A stretch of 64,000 nucleotides of DNA from Actinomycetota bacterium. Its GTDB lineage: Bacteria; Actinomycetota; Geothermincolia; Geothermincolales; RBG-13-55-18. This document shows, piece by piece, positions 25,561 through 35,229 of this stretch. Numbering within the stretch: the first letter of the stretch is position 1; each line of letters begins with the position of its first letter. The translations under genes and the position numbers were made by a program. Under the pieces are notes generated by a model. The model did not search any database. It saw only the letters and a program-made list of their open reading frames with translations, and was not told the DNA's origin. Location of the stretch: assembly GCA_013178005.1 (NCBI GenBank), contig JABLXL010000003.1:42907-106906 (forward strand), given 5' to 3'.

Positions 25561-26235
25561 TCACAGGTAACCCTCCCACATGGGTATAGAGATCTCGATG
25601 GACAGGCGATCGCCGCTTACGCTGGCGGTTCGGAAAAAACCCTCCATGGGGATATCATTGAATTCAAAGGTCTCGATGCATGGTTTCGACTCATAAGATG
25701 AACCTTTACCCCCGCATGAATCAGTAATCTCCTCGAGGCCTATAGCCCTTTCTCCCAGGACCTTGACCCTGTATTTATGTTTTGTGCCCCCCTCGGTGAC
25801 GCAGATCCTCCCGTCCTCGAACGCGAGGCATCTCTCCTCCACCCCCATCATCATGGCCACGGCGTCCTTCTCGAAGGCAACCGCTGCCTCGATTCGCGAT
25901 ATGCTCTTGAACTCCAGCCTCCCTCTCAGCAATGCTGGAATATCGAGCTCGGCGTCGTAGATCCTCGCGCTTCCCTCGTAGGGGACCCGGTCCCTGCTTC
26001 CGTCAAAGTCCATAGCCAGTTCACCGCTCCATCGCAGTTGCAGCTCCGAGAGGTGGTTGCGCACCAGGCTCACCAGGAGCGGAAAAGAGCTTATCCTCGC
26101 CTCCAGTTTCTCGGGAAGCCCGTATCGGCCGCGCAGCGCCATCGCCAGACCTCGCTGGCTGAGCATGGTCATCCCCACCTCCACCGCCAGGAGCAGGGCG
26201 ATGAGCATGGCCGTCAAGAAAAGGATCTTGCGCAA
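25561..26235 (-). CDS. DUF2993 (LmeA-like) phospholipid-binding protein, 224 aa (TTG start)
   Basis: An N-terminal hydrophobic anchor (LRKILFLTAMLIALLLAVEVG) is followed by a DUF2993 domain with the typical region ISSFPLLVSLVRNHLSELQL. The family includes mycobacterial LmeA, a periplasmic lipid-binding protein in cell envelope glycolipid biogenesis, and is common in Actinomycetota and related monoderms. TTG 26235 follows GGAGG; a start at 26256 (ATG) is possible. Stand-alone gene, upstream of the nrd promoter region. Confidence 0.75.
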   Translation of the reverse strand: MRKILFLTAMLIALLLAVEVGMTMLSQRGLAMALRGRYGLPEKLEARISSFPLLVSLVRNHLSELQLRWSGELAMDFDGSRDRVPYEGSARIYDAELDIPALLRGRLEFKSISRIEAAVAFEKDAVAMMMGVEERCLAFEDGRICVTEGGTKHKYRVKVLGERAIGLEEITDSCGGKGSSYESKPCIETFEFNDIPMEGFFRTASVSGDRLSIEISIPMWEGYL

Positions 26236-26442
26236 TTCAACCTCCTCATCGAGCATGGAAATCTTACACGCCGGTAACGACAAATCCTTTGTCTTGACCC
26301 TTGCAGCTTTCGGGCAAGCGACTACGGCATTCGGCGCGATAGAGCTGAGGCTCGCTCGGTTTCATGGGAAGAAGGAAGAAGCTGTTGTACAGTCACTTCT
26401 CGCGCGCGAAGAGGAAATAGAGATATGTTTATCTATATCTTA

Positions 26443-27471
26443 TTAACGGACTTGGAAGAAACCGCGGTACAGGGACTCCTCGCTCTCGTCCTTGAGCTCC
26501 CTGGTCATCAGGCCCTCGAGCATCTCCCGGCACCCTTTCCGTCCCGCCAGGACCTCATGCAGCCCCCCAGCTATGGGGGTCTCCACCCCCGCGCGGCCGG
26601 CCAGCCTCAGGACCGATCGCACGGCGAACACCCCTTCCACCACCATCCTGCTGCCTCCCATCGCCTCCTCGGGGGACATGCCCCGGCCGAGGCTTTCCCC
26701 GAACCCCCGGTTGCGAGAGTGCCTGCTCATGCAGGTCACGATGAGATCCCCGACCCCCGATAGGCCGGAAAAGGTCATGGGGTTCGCTCCCAAGGCGACC
26801 CCGAAACGGGCCATCTCCGCCAGGCCGCGGGTGATGAGGGTGGCCTTGGTGTTGTCCCCGAGCCCCAGGCCGTCCAGCATGCCGGACGCGATGGCCACCA
26901 CGTTCTTGTACGCTCCTCCCACCTCCACCCCGATGACGTCGGCGTTGGTGTACACGCGGAAGTAAGGGGTGCTGAAGACCTTTTGCAGGCGCCGCGCCAG
27001 CGAGGTATCCACGCTCGAGATCACCGTCGCGCTCGGCACCCTCCTCGCCACCTCCTCGGCGTGGTTGGGACCGGATAAAACGGCTACCCCGACCTCTTCC
27101 CCGAGCTCCTCCGATATGGCAACCGACAGGCGCTTATCGCTCCGGTAGTCGAAACCCTTGGAGAGGTTGAGCGCCGCGGCGCCGCGCGGGAAAATTCCCG
27201 CCATCTCCCGCGCCACCTCCCTGGTCCAACGCGATGGCACGGCCATGACCACCAACTCGGCGCCGCGTAAGGTCTCTCCCATTTCCCCCGTCGCCTCTAT
27301 TCCCGGCGGCAAGTCCACGTCGTCGAGGAAGAGGGGGTTTCTCCCCTCCTCGTTTATGCCCCGCACCACCTCCGGCTCCCGCGCCCAGACCCTCACCTCA
27401 TGGCCCAGGGAGGCAAGGTGGCCGGACATGGCCGTGCCCCAACTGCCCGCGCCGACCACCGCGATCCTCAT
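26443..27471 (-). CDS. gpsA: NAD(P)-dependent glycerol-3-phosphate dehydrogenase, 342 aa
   Basis: Makes sn-glycerol-3-phosphate for phospholipids. N-terminal Rossmann motif VVGAGSWGTAM; NLSKGFD and LSGPNHAEEV (active site with catalytic Lys); GGAYKNVVAIASGMLDG carries the second conserved Lys. Full length. The ATG overlaps the PlsY stop (ATGA), so it is coupled to the enzyme that uses its product. Confidence 0.96.
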   Translation of the reverse strand: MRIAVVGAGSWGTAMSGHLASLGHEVRVWAREPEVVRGINEEGRNPLFLDDVDLPPGIEATGEMGETLRGAELVVMAVPSRWTREVAREMAGIFPRGAAALNLSKGFDYRSDKRLSVAISEELGEEVGVAVLSGPNHAEEVARRVPSATVISSVDTSLARRLQKVFSTPYFRVYTNADVIGVEVGGAYKNVVAIASGMLDGLGLGDNTKATLITRGLAEMARFGVALGANPMTFSGLSGVGDLIVTCMSRHSRNRGFGESLGRGMSPEEAMGGSRMVVEGVFAVRSVLRLAGRAGVETPIAGGLHEVLAGRKGCREMLEGLMTRELKDESEESLYRGFFQVR

Positions 27472-28106
27472 GACCCCGCCTCGCCTTCCTTCGGCCGCTT
27501 CAGTCTGACCCTGGGCTCCTCCCCCTTCGCCAGGCGGCCCATGTTCTCGCGGTGCTTGTACAGAGCGAAGGCCGCCGCCAGGCAGGACACCGCCAGGTGG
27601 GGCCAGTAGGCGTTTAAGTCCGCGCGCAGCACGAGGAAGGTGGAGACGGGAAAGGCGACCGCCGCGCTTATCGACCCCACGGACATGATGCGCGTGAGCA
27701 ACACCATGACCAGGAAAACTCCCACCACCGCCACCGAGACCTGCCAGGGATAAGCGGCGATGATCACCCCCCCGCTGGTAGCTATGCCCTTGCCGCCCTT
27801 GAAGCGGAGGAAAAGGCTCCAGTTATGGCCTATGATGGAGGCCAGCCCCGCCAGCAGGGACAAGCTGGGCCCCAACCCGAGGGCCCTTCCCACCGCAACC
27901 GCGGCGACCCCCTTGGCCATGTCCATGATCATCACCGCCACGAACGCGCGCGCTCCGAAATTCCGCAACACGTTGGTGGCGCCGATATTGCCCGATCCGA
28001 GTTCCCTTAGATCCTGGTGAAACTTGAGCTTTGACACCACCAGACCAAAGGGTATGGAACCCAACACGTAGCTCGCAGCTATCCACAACACCGCCCTCAG
28101 CGCCAT
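27468..28106 (-). CDS. plsY: acyl-phosphate:glycerol-3-phosphate acyltransferase, 212 aa
   Basis: Membrane acyltransferase for lysophosphatidate synthesis. The family motifs are present: GSIPFGLVVSK, GSGNIGATNVLRNFG and GHNWSLFLRFKGGKG, with about five hydrophobic segments. ATG 28106 has GTGGAG upstream; longer in-frame starts lack similarity. Between der and gpsA in the operon. The C-terminal soluble tail is basic. Confidence 0.95.
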   Translation of the reverse strand: MALRAVLWIAASYVLGSIPFGLVVSKLKFHQDLRELGSGNIGATNVLRNFGARAFVAVMIMDMAKGVAAVAVGRALGLGPSLSLLAGLASIIGHNWSLFLRFKGGKGIATSGGVIIAAYPWQVSVAVVGVFLVMVLLTRIMSVGSISAAVAFPVSTFLVLRADLNAYWPHLAVSCLAAAFALYKHRENMGRLAKGEEPRVRLKRPKEGEAGS

Positions 28107-28228
28107 CTCCACACCCCGCTCATCCAGTTGCTTGCACATTTCCGGGCACTGCGCCGCGCCGGCGATCTCGGCCCACGGAGAATATAACATAGAAATGCCG
28201 TGATGGTTTCCTGCGCGGGTGCCCCGGC

Positions 28229-29575
28229 TCAACCCCCCTTTTTCTCCAGGGCACGCCGGCTGCGCAGCACTATGCGCACCGGCGAGCCCTCGAAATCGAA
28301 GTTCTCCCTTATCTTGCGCTCCAGGAAACGCTCGTAGGAGGGATCGGCGAGGTCAGGGCGGTTCACGAAGAAAACGAACTGGGGCGGGGCGGTCCTCGCC
28401 TGGGTCAGGTAGTAGATCTGCAGGCGCCTTCCCTTGCGGGTGGGGGGAGGGACCTGGGCCAGGACCCTGTGCAACATCTCGTTAAGGTGGGAGGTCTGGA
28501 TGCGGGACTCCCAGGTGTTGCGCGCGCGCTTAACCGCCGGCAGAATGCGCTTCACCCCCGCTCCGGTTAGCCCGCTGACCCTGAGGAAAGGCGCCCAGGC
28601 AACGTGTCGTAGTTCCTCCCTCGCGTCCTCGAAAAACTCGCGGGGGTTCCCCTCCGCCTTGACGCGATCCCACTTGTTGAGTATGACCACGCAGGCTCGC
28701 CCGTCTTCCCTGACGCGGGCTGCGATTCTCTGATCCTGTTCCGTGACCCCCTGCGAGGCATCTACCACCAGCAGCACCACCTGGGCGCGGTCGATGGCCC
28801 TCCACACCCTCACCTGGCTGTAGAACTCCACCCCTTCCTTGACCCGTGACCGTCTCCTCCAGCCCGCGGTGTCGATGAAACGGTAGAGCTCGCCGTCCAG
28901 CTCCACCAGGGTGTCTATGGCATCGCGCGTGGTGCCGGGTATTTCGCTGACGATGGAGCGATCTTCGCTTATGAGACGGTTGAAGAGGGTGGACTTGCCC
29001 ACGTTGGGCCTTCCCACGATGGCCACCACCGTTTCGCCCTCCAGCTCCTCCGCCTCCCCATCCCCTTTCGGTTCCGGAAGCCCCTCCACAACCGCGTCGA
29101 GGAGGTCTCCGATGTTGCGCCCGTGCATGGCGGACACCGGCCATGGTTCGCCCATTCCCAGGGAATACCAGATCACGGCTTCGTCCTCGCGCCGCTGGTT
29201 GTCCACCTTGTTGGCCACCAGGATGACCGGTTTTCCCGTCTTTCGCAGCGCCTCCGCCACCTCCTCGTCCGCGGCGGTGATGCCCTCCACGGCGTCCACC
29301 ATCATCAGCACCAGGTCGGCCTCCTCAATCGCCGTCATGGCCTGCTTTCCCACCGCCCGGGTGAGGACGTCCTCCGACACCGGGTCCAGCCCTCCCGTGT
29401 CCACGATGCGGAAGTCCCGCCCCCTCCAGTTGGCGGTGAAATAATTGCGGTCGCGGGTCACCCCGGGCACGCTTTCCACGATGGCGTCGCCTCGCTCCAC
29501 GATGCGGTTCACCAGGGTCGACTTGCCCACGTTGGGCCTACCCACCACCGCCACCAGGGGGAGTTTCTCAGGCAC
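28229..29575 (-). CDS. der: ribosome biogenesis GTPase Der, 448 aa (GTG start)
   Basis: Two tandem GTPase domains, GRPNVGKSTLVNRI (about 12-25) and GRPNVGKSTLFNRL (about 190-203), each with DTGG/DTAG and NKVD/NKWD, plus the C-terminal KH-like domain (RTAPPQFVFFVNRPD). Essential for 50S maturation. GTG 29575 overlaps the end of the DUF512 gene (GTGCCTGA), consistent with translational coupling. Confidence 0.96.
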   Translation of the reverse strand: MPEKLPLVAVVGRPNVGKSTLVNRIVERGDAIVESVPGVTRDRNYFTANWRGRDFRIVDTGGLDPVSEDVLTRAVGKQAMTAIEEADLVLMMVDAVEGITAADEEVAEALRKTGKPVILVANKVDNQRREDEAVIWYSLGMGEPWPVSAMHGRNIGDLLDAVVEGLPEPKGDGEAEELEGETVVAIVGRPNVGKSTLFNRLISEDRSIVSEIPGTTRDAIDTLVELDGELYRFIDTAGWRRRSRVKEGVEFYSQVRVWRAIDRAQVVLLVVDASQGVTEQDQRIAARVREDGRACVVILNKWDRVKAEGNPREFFEDAREELRHVAWAPFLRVSGLTGAGVKRILPAVKRARNTWESRIQTSHLNEMLHRVLAQVPPPTRKGRRLQIYYLTQARTAPPQFVFFVNRPDLADPSYERFLERKIRENFDFEGSPVRIVLRSRRALEKKGG

Positions 29576-30899
29576 GGGGATCACCACCGCCCAGGAGGCG
29601 CAAAAGCTCTCCGCCTTCCACCGGGCAGGGCACCAGGCGGTACCCCGTCGCCTCCTCGACCTCCCGCGGCGTGAGGTCATCGATGAAGCGGCCTTCCGGA
29701 AGTGCGCTCTCCGGCACCAGGAGCTCCCGCGATGCCGGCCGCGTCTCGCGCAGCGCTTCCGCGATGTCCCTGCCCGCCAGCAGCCCGCTGACCGTCACCG
29801 TCTCCCCCAGCAGTCGGTTGACCACGGCTATCGTCTCCGCCCCGGTACACCCCGCCTCGCTCAAACCCTGCCTCAGAACGATCTCTCCCAGCCTTCCCGT
29901 GACGATCCCGCGCGCGGGGACGGTGGGACCGAGCTCCACCACCGCCCGACCCATCTCTTCCATCAATTTCCTCGCCAGTCCAACCCCGTTCTCCAGCTGG
30001 GGGTAGCCCTCGTAATCCTCTTCGGACGGGAAGGGGCTTCCCGCCAGGAGGTAGAGCTCGTCGGCGGCGTGGAAGATACGGCTACCATAACTTTCCAGCG
30101 CTAAGGACTGGAACTCCTCCACCAGTTCGACGACGCACGCCGCGGAATCCGGGTCGTGGGGGCTGACTTTTTCAGGCAGGTTCTCAGCGAACCGGGTCAG
30201 GCCCACGGGCACGGCCGCCAGAGACGCCGTACCTTTATATTTCTCCAACACCTCCTGGAAGGTGCGCCGCAGCTCTTCCCCGTCGTTTAAGCCCGGGCAG
30301 ACCACCACCTGCAGGTGTATCTCCAGCCCCGCCTCGAGCAGTTCGCGCAGGACCTCAAGCCCTTTTTCCGCCTGGCCTCCCATGAGCTTCGAACGCGTTT
30401 CGGGGCTCGTGGAGTGCAGCGAGACGTAGAGGGGGGACAGACGCATCCCCATGATCCGCTCCACGTCCTCCCTGGACAGGTTGTTGAGGGTGATGAAGTT
30501 GCCGTGGAGAAAGGAGAGGCGGTAGTCGTCGTCCTTCACGTACAGCGTCTCCCGCAATCCCGGCGGCATCTGATCCACGAAGCAGAAAACGCAACGGTTC
30601 GCGCACCTGCGCGTTCCGTCGAAAACCGCCTCGTCGAAGACCAGGTAAAGGGGCTGACCCGGCGGCTTGCGGATCACCCGGGTCAGCTCCCTTCCTTCCC
30701 GCCGCAGGCGCAGTTTCACGCGTCCCTCCGCGCCCATCTCCATCACGTCCAGGACATCGAGGGGCCGCCTGCCGGCGATCTCGAGCAGCAGATCCCCCTC
30801 CTTCACCGCTTCCCAGCAGGGGGATCCCTCCCTTACCATCTCCACGCGCGGCGGCCTCCAGGTCCGTCCTCCACGCGCCCTCCGCACCGCCGCCCTCAT
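29568..30899 (-). CDS. DUF512 radical SAM protein (TIGR03279-like), 443 aa
   Basis: N-terminal PDZ-like segment (about 20-75: GSPCWEAVKEGDLLLEI), radical SAM motif CANRCVFC (CxxxCxxC, about residues 98-105), and a C-terminal DUF512 domain (EVEEATGYRLVPCP). Proteins of this architecture occur next to der in many monoderm anaerobes; the function is unknown. Its ATG overlaps the cmk stop (ATGA) and its end overlaps der. Confidence 0.88.
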   Translation of the reverse strand: MRAAVRRARGGRTWRPPRVEMVREGSPCWEAVKEGDLLLEIAGRRPLDVLDVMEMGAEGRVKLRLRREGRELTRVIRKPPGQPLYLVFDEAVFDGTRRCANRCVFCFVDQMPPGLRETLYVKDDDYRLSFLHGNFITLNNLSREDVERIMGMRLSPLYVSLHSTSPETRSKLMGGQAEKGLEVLRELLEAGLEIHLQVVVCPGLNDGEELRRTFQEVLEKYKGTASLAAVPVGLTRFAENLPEKVSPHDPDSAACVVELVEEFQSLALESYGSRIFHAADELYLLAGSPFPSEEDYEGYPQLENGVGLARKLMEEMGRAVVELGPTVPARGIVTGRLGEIVLRQGLSEAGCTGAETIAVVNRLLGETVTVSGLLAGRDIAEALRETRPASRELLVPESALPEGRFIDDLTPREVEEATGYRLVPCPVEGGELLRLLGGGDPRA

Positions 30900-31618
30900 G
30901 TTCCTCCGTCCCTCTTTCCCAGTTTTTGCTCCACCCTTGCCAGCAGGCCGTCCACCACCTGGGAGACGCTCATCCCCGTGGTGTCCACCACCTCCGCGTC
31001 CGGAGCCCGGCGCAGGGGATTCACCTCCCGCGTGGCGTCCATGTGGTCCCTGCGCACCATGTCCTGCCGCACCGCTTCCAGGGACACCTCGTACCCTTCC
31101 TTTGCCATCTCCTCGTGGCGCCTGCGCGCCCGCTCCGCCACCGAGGCGGTGACGAAGAACTTCACCGGCGCCCTGGGGAAGACCACCGTTCCCACGTCCC
31201 TTCCCTCCACCACCACGTCCCTCCCCCTCGCCAGGGCCCGCTGCTTGCGCACCATCTCCGCCCTTACCTCGGCGTGGGAGGACACCTGGGATACGTGCGC
31301 CGAGACCTCGCGCGTCCTTACCGCGGCGGTGACGTCCTCCCCATCCACCAGCACGCGGTGAGGAGGGCTTTCCCCGGGAACGTACGCGATATCCAGGTTC
31401 ATCGTCGCCGCCAGGCTGGAAAGCGCGGGGGCATCGTCCAGATCCATGCGCCTGCGCATGGCCTCCAGGGTCAGGGCGCGGTACATGGCCCCCGTGTCCA
31501 GGTATCCCATGCCCAGCCGTCGCGCCAGCTCCCTTGCGACGGTGCTCTTTCCCGCCCCGGCGGGCCCGTCGATGGCTATCACCACCCCGGCGGCTTCCTC
31601 GGGTTTACTCTCTCGCAT
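30896..31618 (-). CDS. cmk: cytidylate kinase, 240 aa
   Basis: Phosphorylates (d)CMP with ATP. P-loop AIDGPAGAGKST (about residues 14-25), LDTGAMYRALTL, GRDVGTVVFPRAPVKFF, and RRDHMDATREVNPL in the lid/CMP-binding region. First gene of the cmk-DUF512-der-plsY-gpsA operon. ATG 31618 is only six bases downstream of an extended -10 (TGCTATGAT), suggesting leaderless transcription; a normal ribosome binding site is missing. Confidence 0.95.
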   Translation of the reverse strand: MRESKPEEAAGVVIAIDGPAGAGKSTVARELARRLGMGYLDTGAMYRALTLEAMRRRMDLDDAPALSSLAATMNLDIAYVPGESPPHRVLVDGEDVTAAVRTREVSAHVSQVSSHAEVRAEMVRKQRALARGRDVVVEGRDVGTVVFPRAPVKFFVTASVAERARRRHEEMAKEGYEVSLEAVRQDMVRRDHMDATREVNPLRRAPDAEVVDTTGMSVSQVVDGLLARVEQKLGKRDGGT

Positions 31619-32043
31619 GCCCTTATCATAGCACCCGCCACTTCGGTCGAGGTGCGCCCATCTGGCGCTCCATGCCGGTATGGGCGCAGATGACATGCAG
31701 GCTTGAAGCAAGGCGAGTTCCTGGTATTATTCTCCTTGTGAAGACGTGCTCAAGGCGCGGTTCACGGAAAGCGCGTGGACAAAGGCTCTCCATATCGGAG
31801 ATGGTAGGTTCTCTTTCTTGTGAGGGCGCGAACATTAACCATCTACCGGGATCAAGAAAATGATTCCAAGGTTCTCCGCAAGTGATTGCGCTACTACGCG
31901 CATGAATATTCCCGCAGAAGCGTCCTGGGGTCCCAGCAGTGAAGACCGTAAACGATGCCGTGTCCCAGGAACGATGCCGGTGAACCCATATATTATGTGG
32001 AGTCTATATAAGTGGGGTCGCGCTTGAGGCGCATCCCTCAGCG
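31619..32043. other. intergenic region between cmk promoter and fliM
   Basis: About 425 bp, no gene supported on either strand. Contains the cmk promoter at its low end; I see no convincing hairpin terminator after fliM. Confidence 0.5.
31625..31633 (-). promoter_or_regulatory. extended -10 of cmk operon, probably leaderless
   Basis: Minus strand TGCTATGAT; six bases then separate it from the cmk ATG, which would coincide with the transcription start. No strong -35. Confidence 0.4.
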
Positions 32044-33018
32044 TTAATCGGCTTCGTCCGGGTCGATCCTGGAGTGGATGCGCACCGCCATCCTGCCCCG
32101 GGAAGTCCCGGGCCAGGCATAATATGCGGGGGTCTTGCCGATCTTCACCACCACGGCGTCGTCAACCCTGGCGTCCAGGCGGATGACCTGCCCCTCTTTC
32201 AGGTTGCGCAGGTCGGCCAGGGATATGTGCGCCCGGCCCAGCTCCACTCCGATAGGGGCCTTGACGGAGGAGAGGTCCTCCTTCACCGCCAGCCTTCTCG
32301 ACCCCTCCTCCTTGGGACGGCTGGAGAGCCACTTCTCGGTGTTGAATCCGTCCAGGAGCTCCTGCAGGCTGGTGAAGGGGAAGCAGAAGTTGATAAAGCC
32401 CTCGCTCGCCCCCACCTCCGCCTCCATGGACACGGCGAGGATTATCTCGGTGGGAAACACCACCTGAACGAACTGGGGGTGCGCTTCCATTTTCTCCAGG
32501 TGGAACTCCGCCTCCACCACCGTGGACCACGCTTTGGAGAGCTCCACCAGCACCAGGGTCAACACCTCTTCGATGATGGCTTGCTCTATCTCCGTCAGCT
32601 CCCGCTCCTGCACGCCCCCGATACCGGGTCCGCCGAGGATGCGGTCGATGATCCCGAAGGTAAGCGACAGGCTCATCTCCATCACCACCGGTTTCTCTGG
32701 GACCCCTAAATAGCAGATGCACACCAGGGTGGGCGTGGGGAGGGAGCGCAGGAATTCCTCGTAGGTAACCTGCTCCACGGAGTCCAGGACACAACGGGCG
32801 TTGGTCCTGAGGTACCCCGCCAGGGAGCTGGAGAGCTGGCGCGCGAAGGTCTCGTGCAGGAAATGCAGGGTGCGCAGGTTGTCCTTTGAGAACTTGGTGG
32901 GACGCCGGAAATCGTAGGCGCGGTAGGTCTTGCGCTCGTGCGCGTCCGCCTCTATCTCTCCCTTGCTGATCCCCTCCAGCAAGGCGTCTATCTCCGCCTG
33001 TGAGAGCACCTCCGACAT
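32044..33018 (-). CDS. fliM: flagellar motor switch protein FliM, 324 aa
   Basis: C-ring component that binds CheY-P and sets rotation direction. The CheY-binding peptide LSQAEIDALLEGI is at the N-terminus; the middle CheC-like domain has GGPGIGG and LTEIEQAIIEEVL; a C-terminal SpoA domain (about 245-315) follows. Full length. Last gene of the visible flagellar locus, 98 bp after motB. FliN/FliY, usually the next gene, is absent from the following region. Confidence 0.95.
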   Translation of the reverse strand: MSEVLSQAEIDALLEGISKGEIEADAHERKTYRAYDFRRPTKFSKDNLRTLHFLHETFARQLSSSLAGYLRTNARCVLDSVEQVTYEEFLRSLPTPTLVCICYLGVPEKPVVMEMSLSLTFGIIDRILGGPGIGGVQERELTEIEQAIIEEVLTLVLVELSKAWSTVVEAEFHLEKMEAHPQFVQVVFPTEIILAVSMEAEVGASEGFINFCFPFTSLQELLDGFNTEKWLSSRPKEEGSRRLAVKEDLSSVKAPIGVELGRAHISLADLRNLKEGQVIRLDARVDDAVVVKIGKTPAYYAWPGTSRGRMAVRIHSRIDPDEAD

Positions 33019-33116
33019 CTCAACTCCTCCCTATCGCCATGTCGCGTCCATCGTTCCAGGGGATATGCGCCCCTTAGTAATTCTTCCCGCCCGTGTCGCA
33101 GGTCACCGGCGACCCG

Positions 33117-33989
33117 CTATCCTTCCGCGTGATTCTCGCCCGCCTCGGGCTTAATCTCCTCATCGCCCTCTTCCTCCGCCGTCCCGGAATGCGTCTCCTG
33201 CCCCGTCGCCTCGCCCTGCTCACGCGCCTTCCACTCCCGGTATTCCATCCTAATATCCCCCAGGGGCTTGATGACAATCTCCACCCTACGGTTAAGGTAA
33301 CAGTGCTCCTCGCTGTCGTTGGGGAAGCGCGGCTTGGTGTCCGCGTACCCGGCCGCCCTCAGCCTCTCGGGGGAAAGCCCGTTGGGGTCGATGAGGCGTC
33401 GCACCACCGCGGATGCCCTGGCGGTGGAGAGCTCCCAGTTCGTGGGGTAGACGTAGCCCGGATGGATGGGCTTGTTGTCGGTGTGGCCCTCCACCCACAC
33501 CTGGTTCGCGGTCTCTTTGAGGATGCCCGATACGGTATCGATGAAGCTCACCGCCATGGGCTTCAACTGCGCGCTGCCCAACTCGAAGAGGATCTCGTCC
33601 GTGCTCATGCGGATCACCAGACCGACCTCCTCGATCTCCGTGTGGATGGCGGACTCCAGTCCGGCCTGCATTATGTACTGGTCGATTTTTTCCTTCAGCT
33701 CCTGGAGCTGCTCCATGGCCTCTTCGCCGCTCGCCTTCTCCTCCACCACCTCGGCCAGCTCTTGGGTTATCTCCTCCGCAGGCACATCCATCTGCTCAGG
33801 CAAGGTGGTGCCTTCCGCCCCGAAGGACTCCTTGATGGATTCCGTCAGGGCCTTCCATTTCTGCGCGTCCAGGGTGGACATGGCGAAGAGCATGATGAAA
33901 AAGCAGAGCAGCAAGGTTATCATGTCCCCGTAGCTGGCCATCCAGCTGCCGGTAACCTCCTCCAGTTGCCTGCGCTTCTTCGCCGCCAC
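33117..33989 (-). CDS. motB: flagellar stator protein MotB, 290 aa (GTG start)
   Basis: Single membrane segment with the proton-binding Asp22 (SYGDMITLLLCFFI), a periplasmic linker coiled coil, and an OmpA-like peptidoglycan-binding domain (about 120-245, GHTDNKP and TARASAVVRRLI). The C-terminal 40 residues are Glu/Gly-rich. GTG 33989 is 3 bp after the motA stop. Proton type is inferred from family; no clear sodium-type signature. Confidence 0.93.
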   Translation of the reverse strand: MAAKKRRQLEEVTGSWMASYGDMITLLLCFFIMLFAMSTLDAQKWKALTESIKESFGAEGTTLPEQMDVPAEEITQELAEVVEEKASGEEAMEQLQELKEKIDQYIMQAGLESAIHTEIEEVGLVIRMSTDEILFELGSAQLKPMAVSFIDTVSGILKETANQVWVEGHTDNKPIHPGYVYPTNWELSTARASAVVRRLIDPNGLSPERLRAAGYADTKPRFPNDSEEHCYLNRRVEIVIKPLGDIRMEYREWKAREQGEATGQETHSGTAEEEGDEEIKPEAGENHAEG

Positions 33990-33992
33990 GCG

Positions 33993-34865
33993 CTACACCG
34001 CCTCCTTCAGTTCCTCCTTGCCCTTCTTCTCTTCCTTTTTCGCGGCCTTATCCGCGCTTCCGCCCTTCGCTCCCCCTTTCTTCTCGCCCTTGACTCCCGG
34101 CTTTCCCTCCTTCTCGGAGCGGCTCCGCGGGGGTAGGAAGGTGTTGAGCTTGTCCGCCACGATGCGCGGGTTGTCCCCGGACTGGATGGACATGATCCCC
34201 TCGATGATCATCTCCTTGGCCTTGATTTCCTCCTCGTTGCGCGCTTTCAGCTTCTCGCCCAGGGGTATGAAGACCATGTTGGAAAGGATCACTCCGTAGA
34301 GGGTGGTGACCAGGGCCACGGCCATGGCGGGGCCAAGTGTCTCGGGGTCGGACATCTTCACCAGCATGGCGATGAGGCCTATGAGGGTGCCCAGGAAGCC
34401 AAAGGCCGGGGCCAGGGCGCCCGCCACGCTGAAGAGCTTGATGCCGTTGTTGTGGCGCTGCTCCAGGAAGATGATCTCCGTCTCCAGGATGTCGCGGATC
34501 AGCTCCGGCGCGGTGCCGTCCACCAGGAGCTGAACCGCCTTGCGCATGAAGGCGTCGTCGATGTTCTTTAGCTCCTTGTCCAGAGACAGGATGCCGTCGC
34601 GACGCGCCTTCTCCGCGTAACCGACCAGTTCCTCGATGAGCTTCTCCGACTCCAGCTTCTGCTTGAAGAAGGCTATCTTGAGCATGTGCGGCAGGGCTTT
34701 GGCGGTGGACATGTCGGTGGTCATGAGGCTCGCGCCCACCGTGCCCCCGAAGACGATGATCAGGGAGGGCACATTGATATACTGCCCGAGGCTGCCGGTG
34801 CCCATGGTCCCCCATAAAAGGGTGCCAAAGGCGATGACCGTCCCTACCAGGATGGTGATATCCAA
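33993..34865 (-). CDS. motA: flagellar stator protein MotA, 290 aa (TTG start)
   Basis: Four-helix stator: TM1-2 (about 3-50), cytoplasmic domain (about 60-145), TM3-4 with VAGALAPAFGFLGTLIGLI and MAVALVTTLYGVILSNMVFIP. The cytoplasmic C-terminus carries a Lys-rich tail (about 245-290) longer than usual. TTG 34865 follows GGGAGGGTAGAG, which includes the flbD stop. Confidence 0.94.
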   Translation of the reverse strand: MDITILVGTVIAFGTLLWGTMGTGSLGQYINVPSLIIVFGGTVGASLMTTDMSTAKALPHMLKIAFFKQKLESEKLIEELVGYAEKARRDGILSLDKELKNIDDAFMRKAVQLLVDGTAPELIRDILETEIIFLEQRHNNGIKLFSVAGALAPAFGFLGTLIGLIAMLVKMSDPETLGPAMAVALVTTLYGVILSNMVFIPLGEKLKARNEEEIKAKEMIIEGIMSIQSGDNPRIVADKLNTFLPPRSRSEKEGKPGVKGEKKGGAKGGSADKAAKKEEKKGKEELKEAV

Positions 34866-34867
34866 CT

Positions 34868-35209
34868 CTACCCTCCCAGGTCAGTCAGCTTGTTCTCCCC
34901 ACCGGCCTGTTCCTCCGCTTTGCGCCCTCCCTCTGCGTCGTAACCGCCCGATCCGCTTGGGATGACGTCCAGCGGGCAAGCCTTTGCCGGGCAGTTCATG
35001 GGCAGCACCGGCGCGTTGGTCCTGATGATGGGCCGGATGGCCTGGCGGTACTCAATCACTTTTTGCACCAGCTCCTCTACGCTCTCGGTGACGATGATCT
35101 TGCGCCCGGTGGTCATGGTGATGATGGTGTCGGGGCGCGCCTCGATCATCTCGATGAGCTCGGCGTTGATAATCGCTGGCTCGTCGTGGAACCTCGTGAC
35201 CTCTATCAA
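34868..35209 (-). CDS. flbD: flagellar protein FlbD, 113 aa (TTG start)
   Basis: Small protein of monoderm and related flagellar operons, located before motAB. The FlbD core IEVTRFHDEPAIINAELIEM, then PDTIITMTTGRKIIVTESV is at the N-terminus; the C-terminal 45 residues (CPAKACPLD and a Gly/Glu-rich tail) are an extension. TTG 35209 is chosen because FlbD proteins start M-I-x-V and GGGAGG is well placed; GTG 35218 is possible. Function poorly defined. Confidence 0.85.
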   Translation of the reverse strand: MIEVTRFHDEPAIINAELIEMIEARPDTIITMTTGRKIIVTESVEELVQKVIEYRQAIRPIIRTNAPVLPMNCPAKACPLDVIPSGSGGYDAEGGRKAEEQAGGENKLTDLGG

Positions 35210-35229
35210 CTCTCCCACCTCCCGGGACC

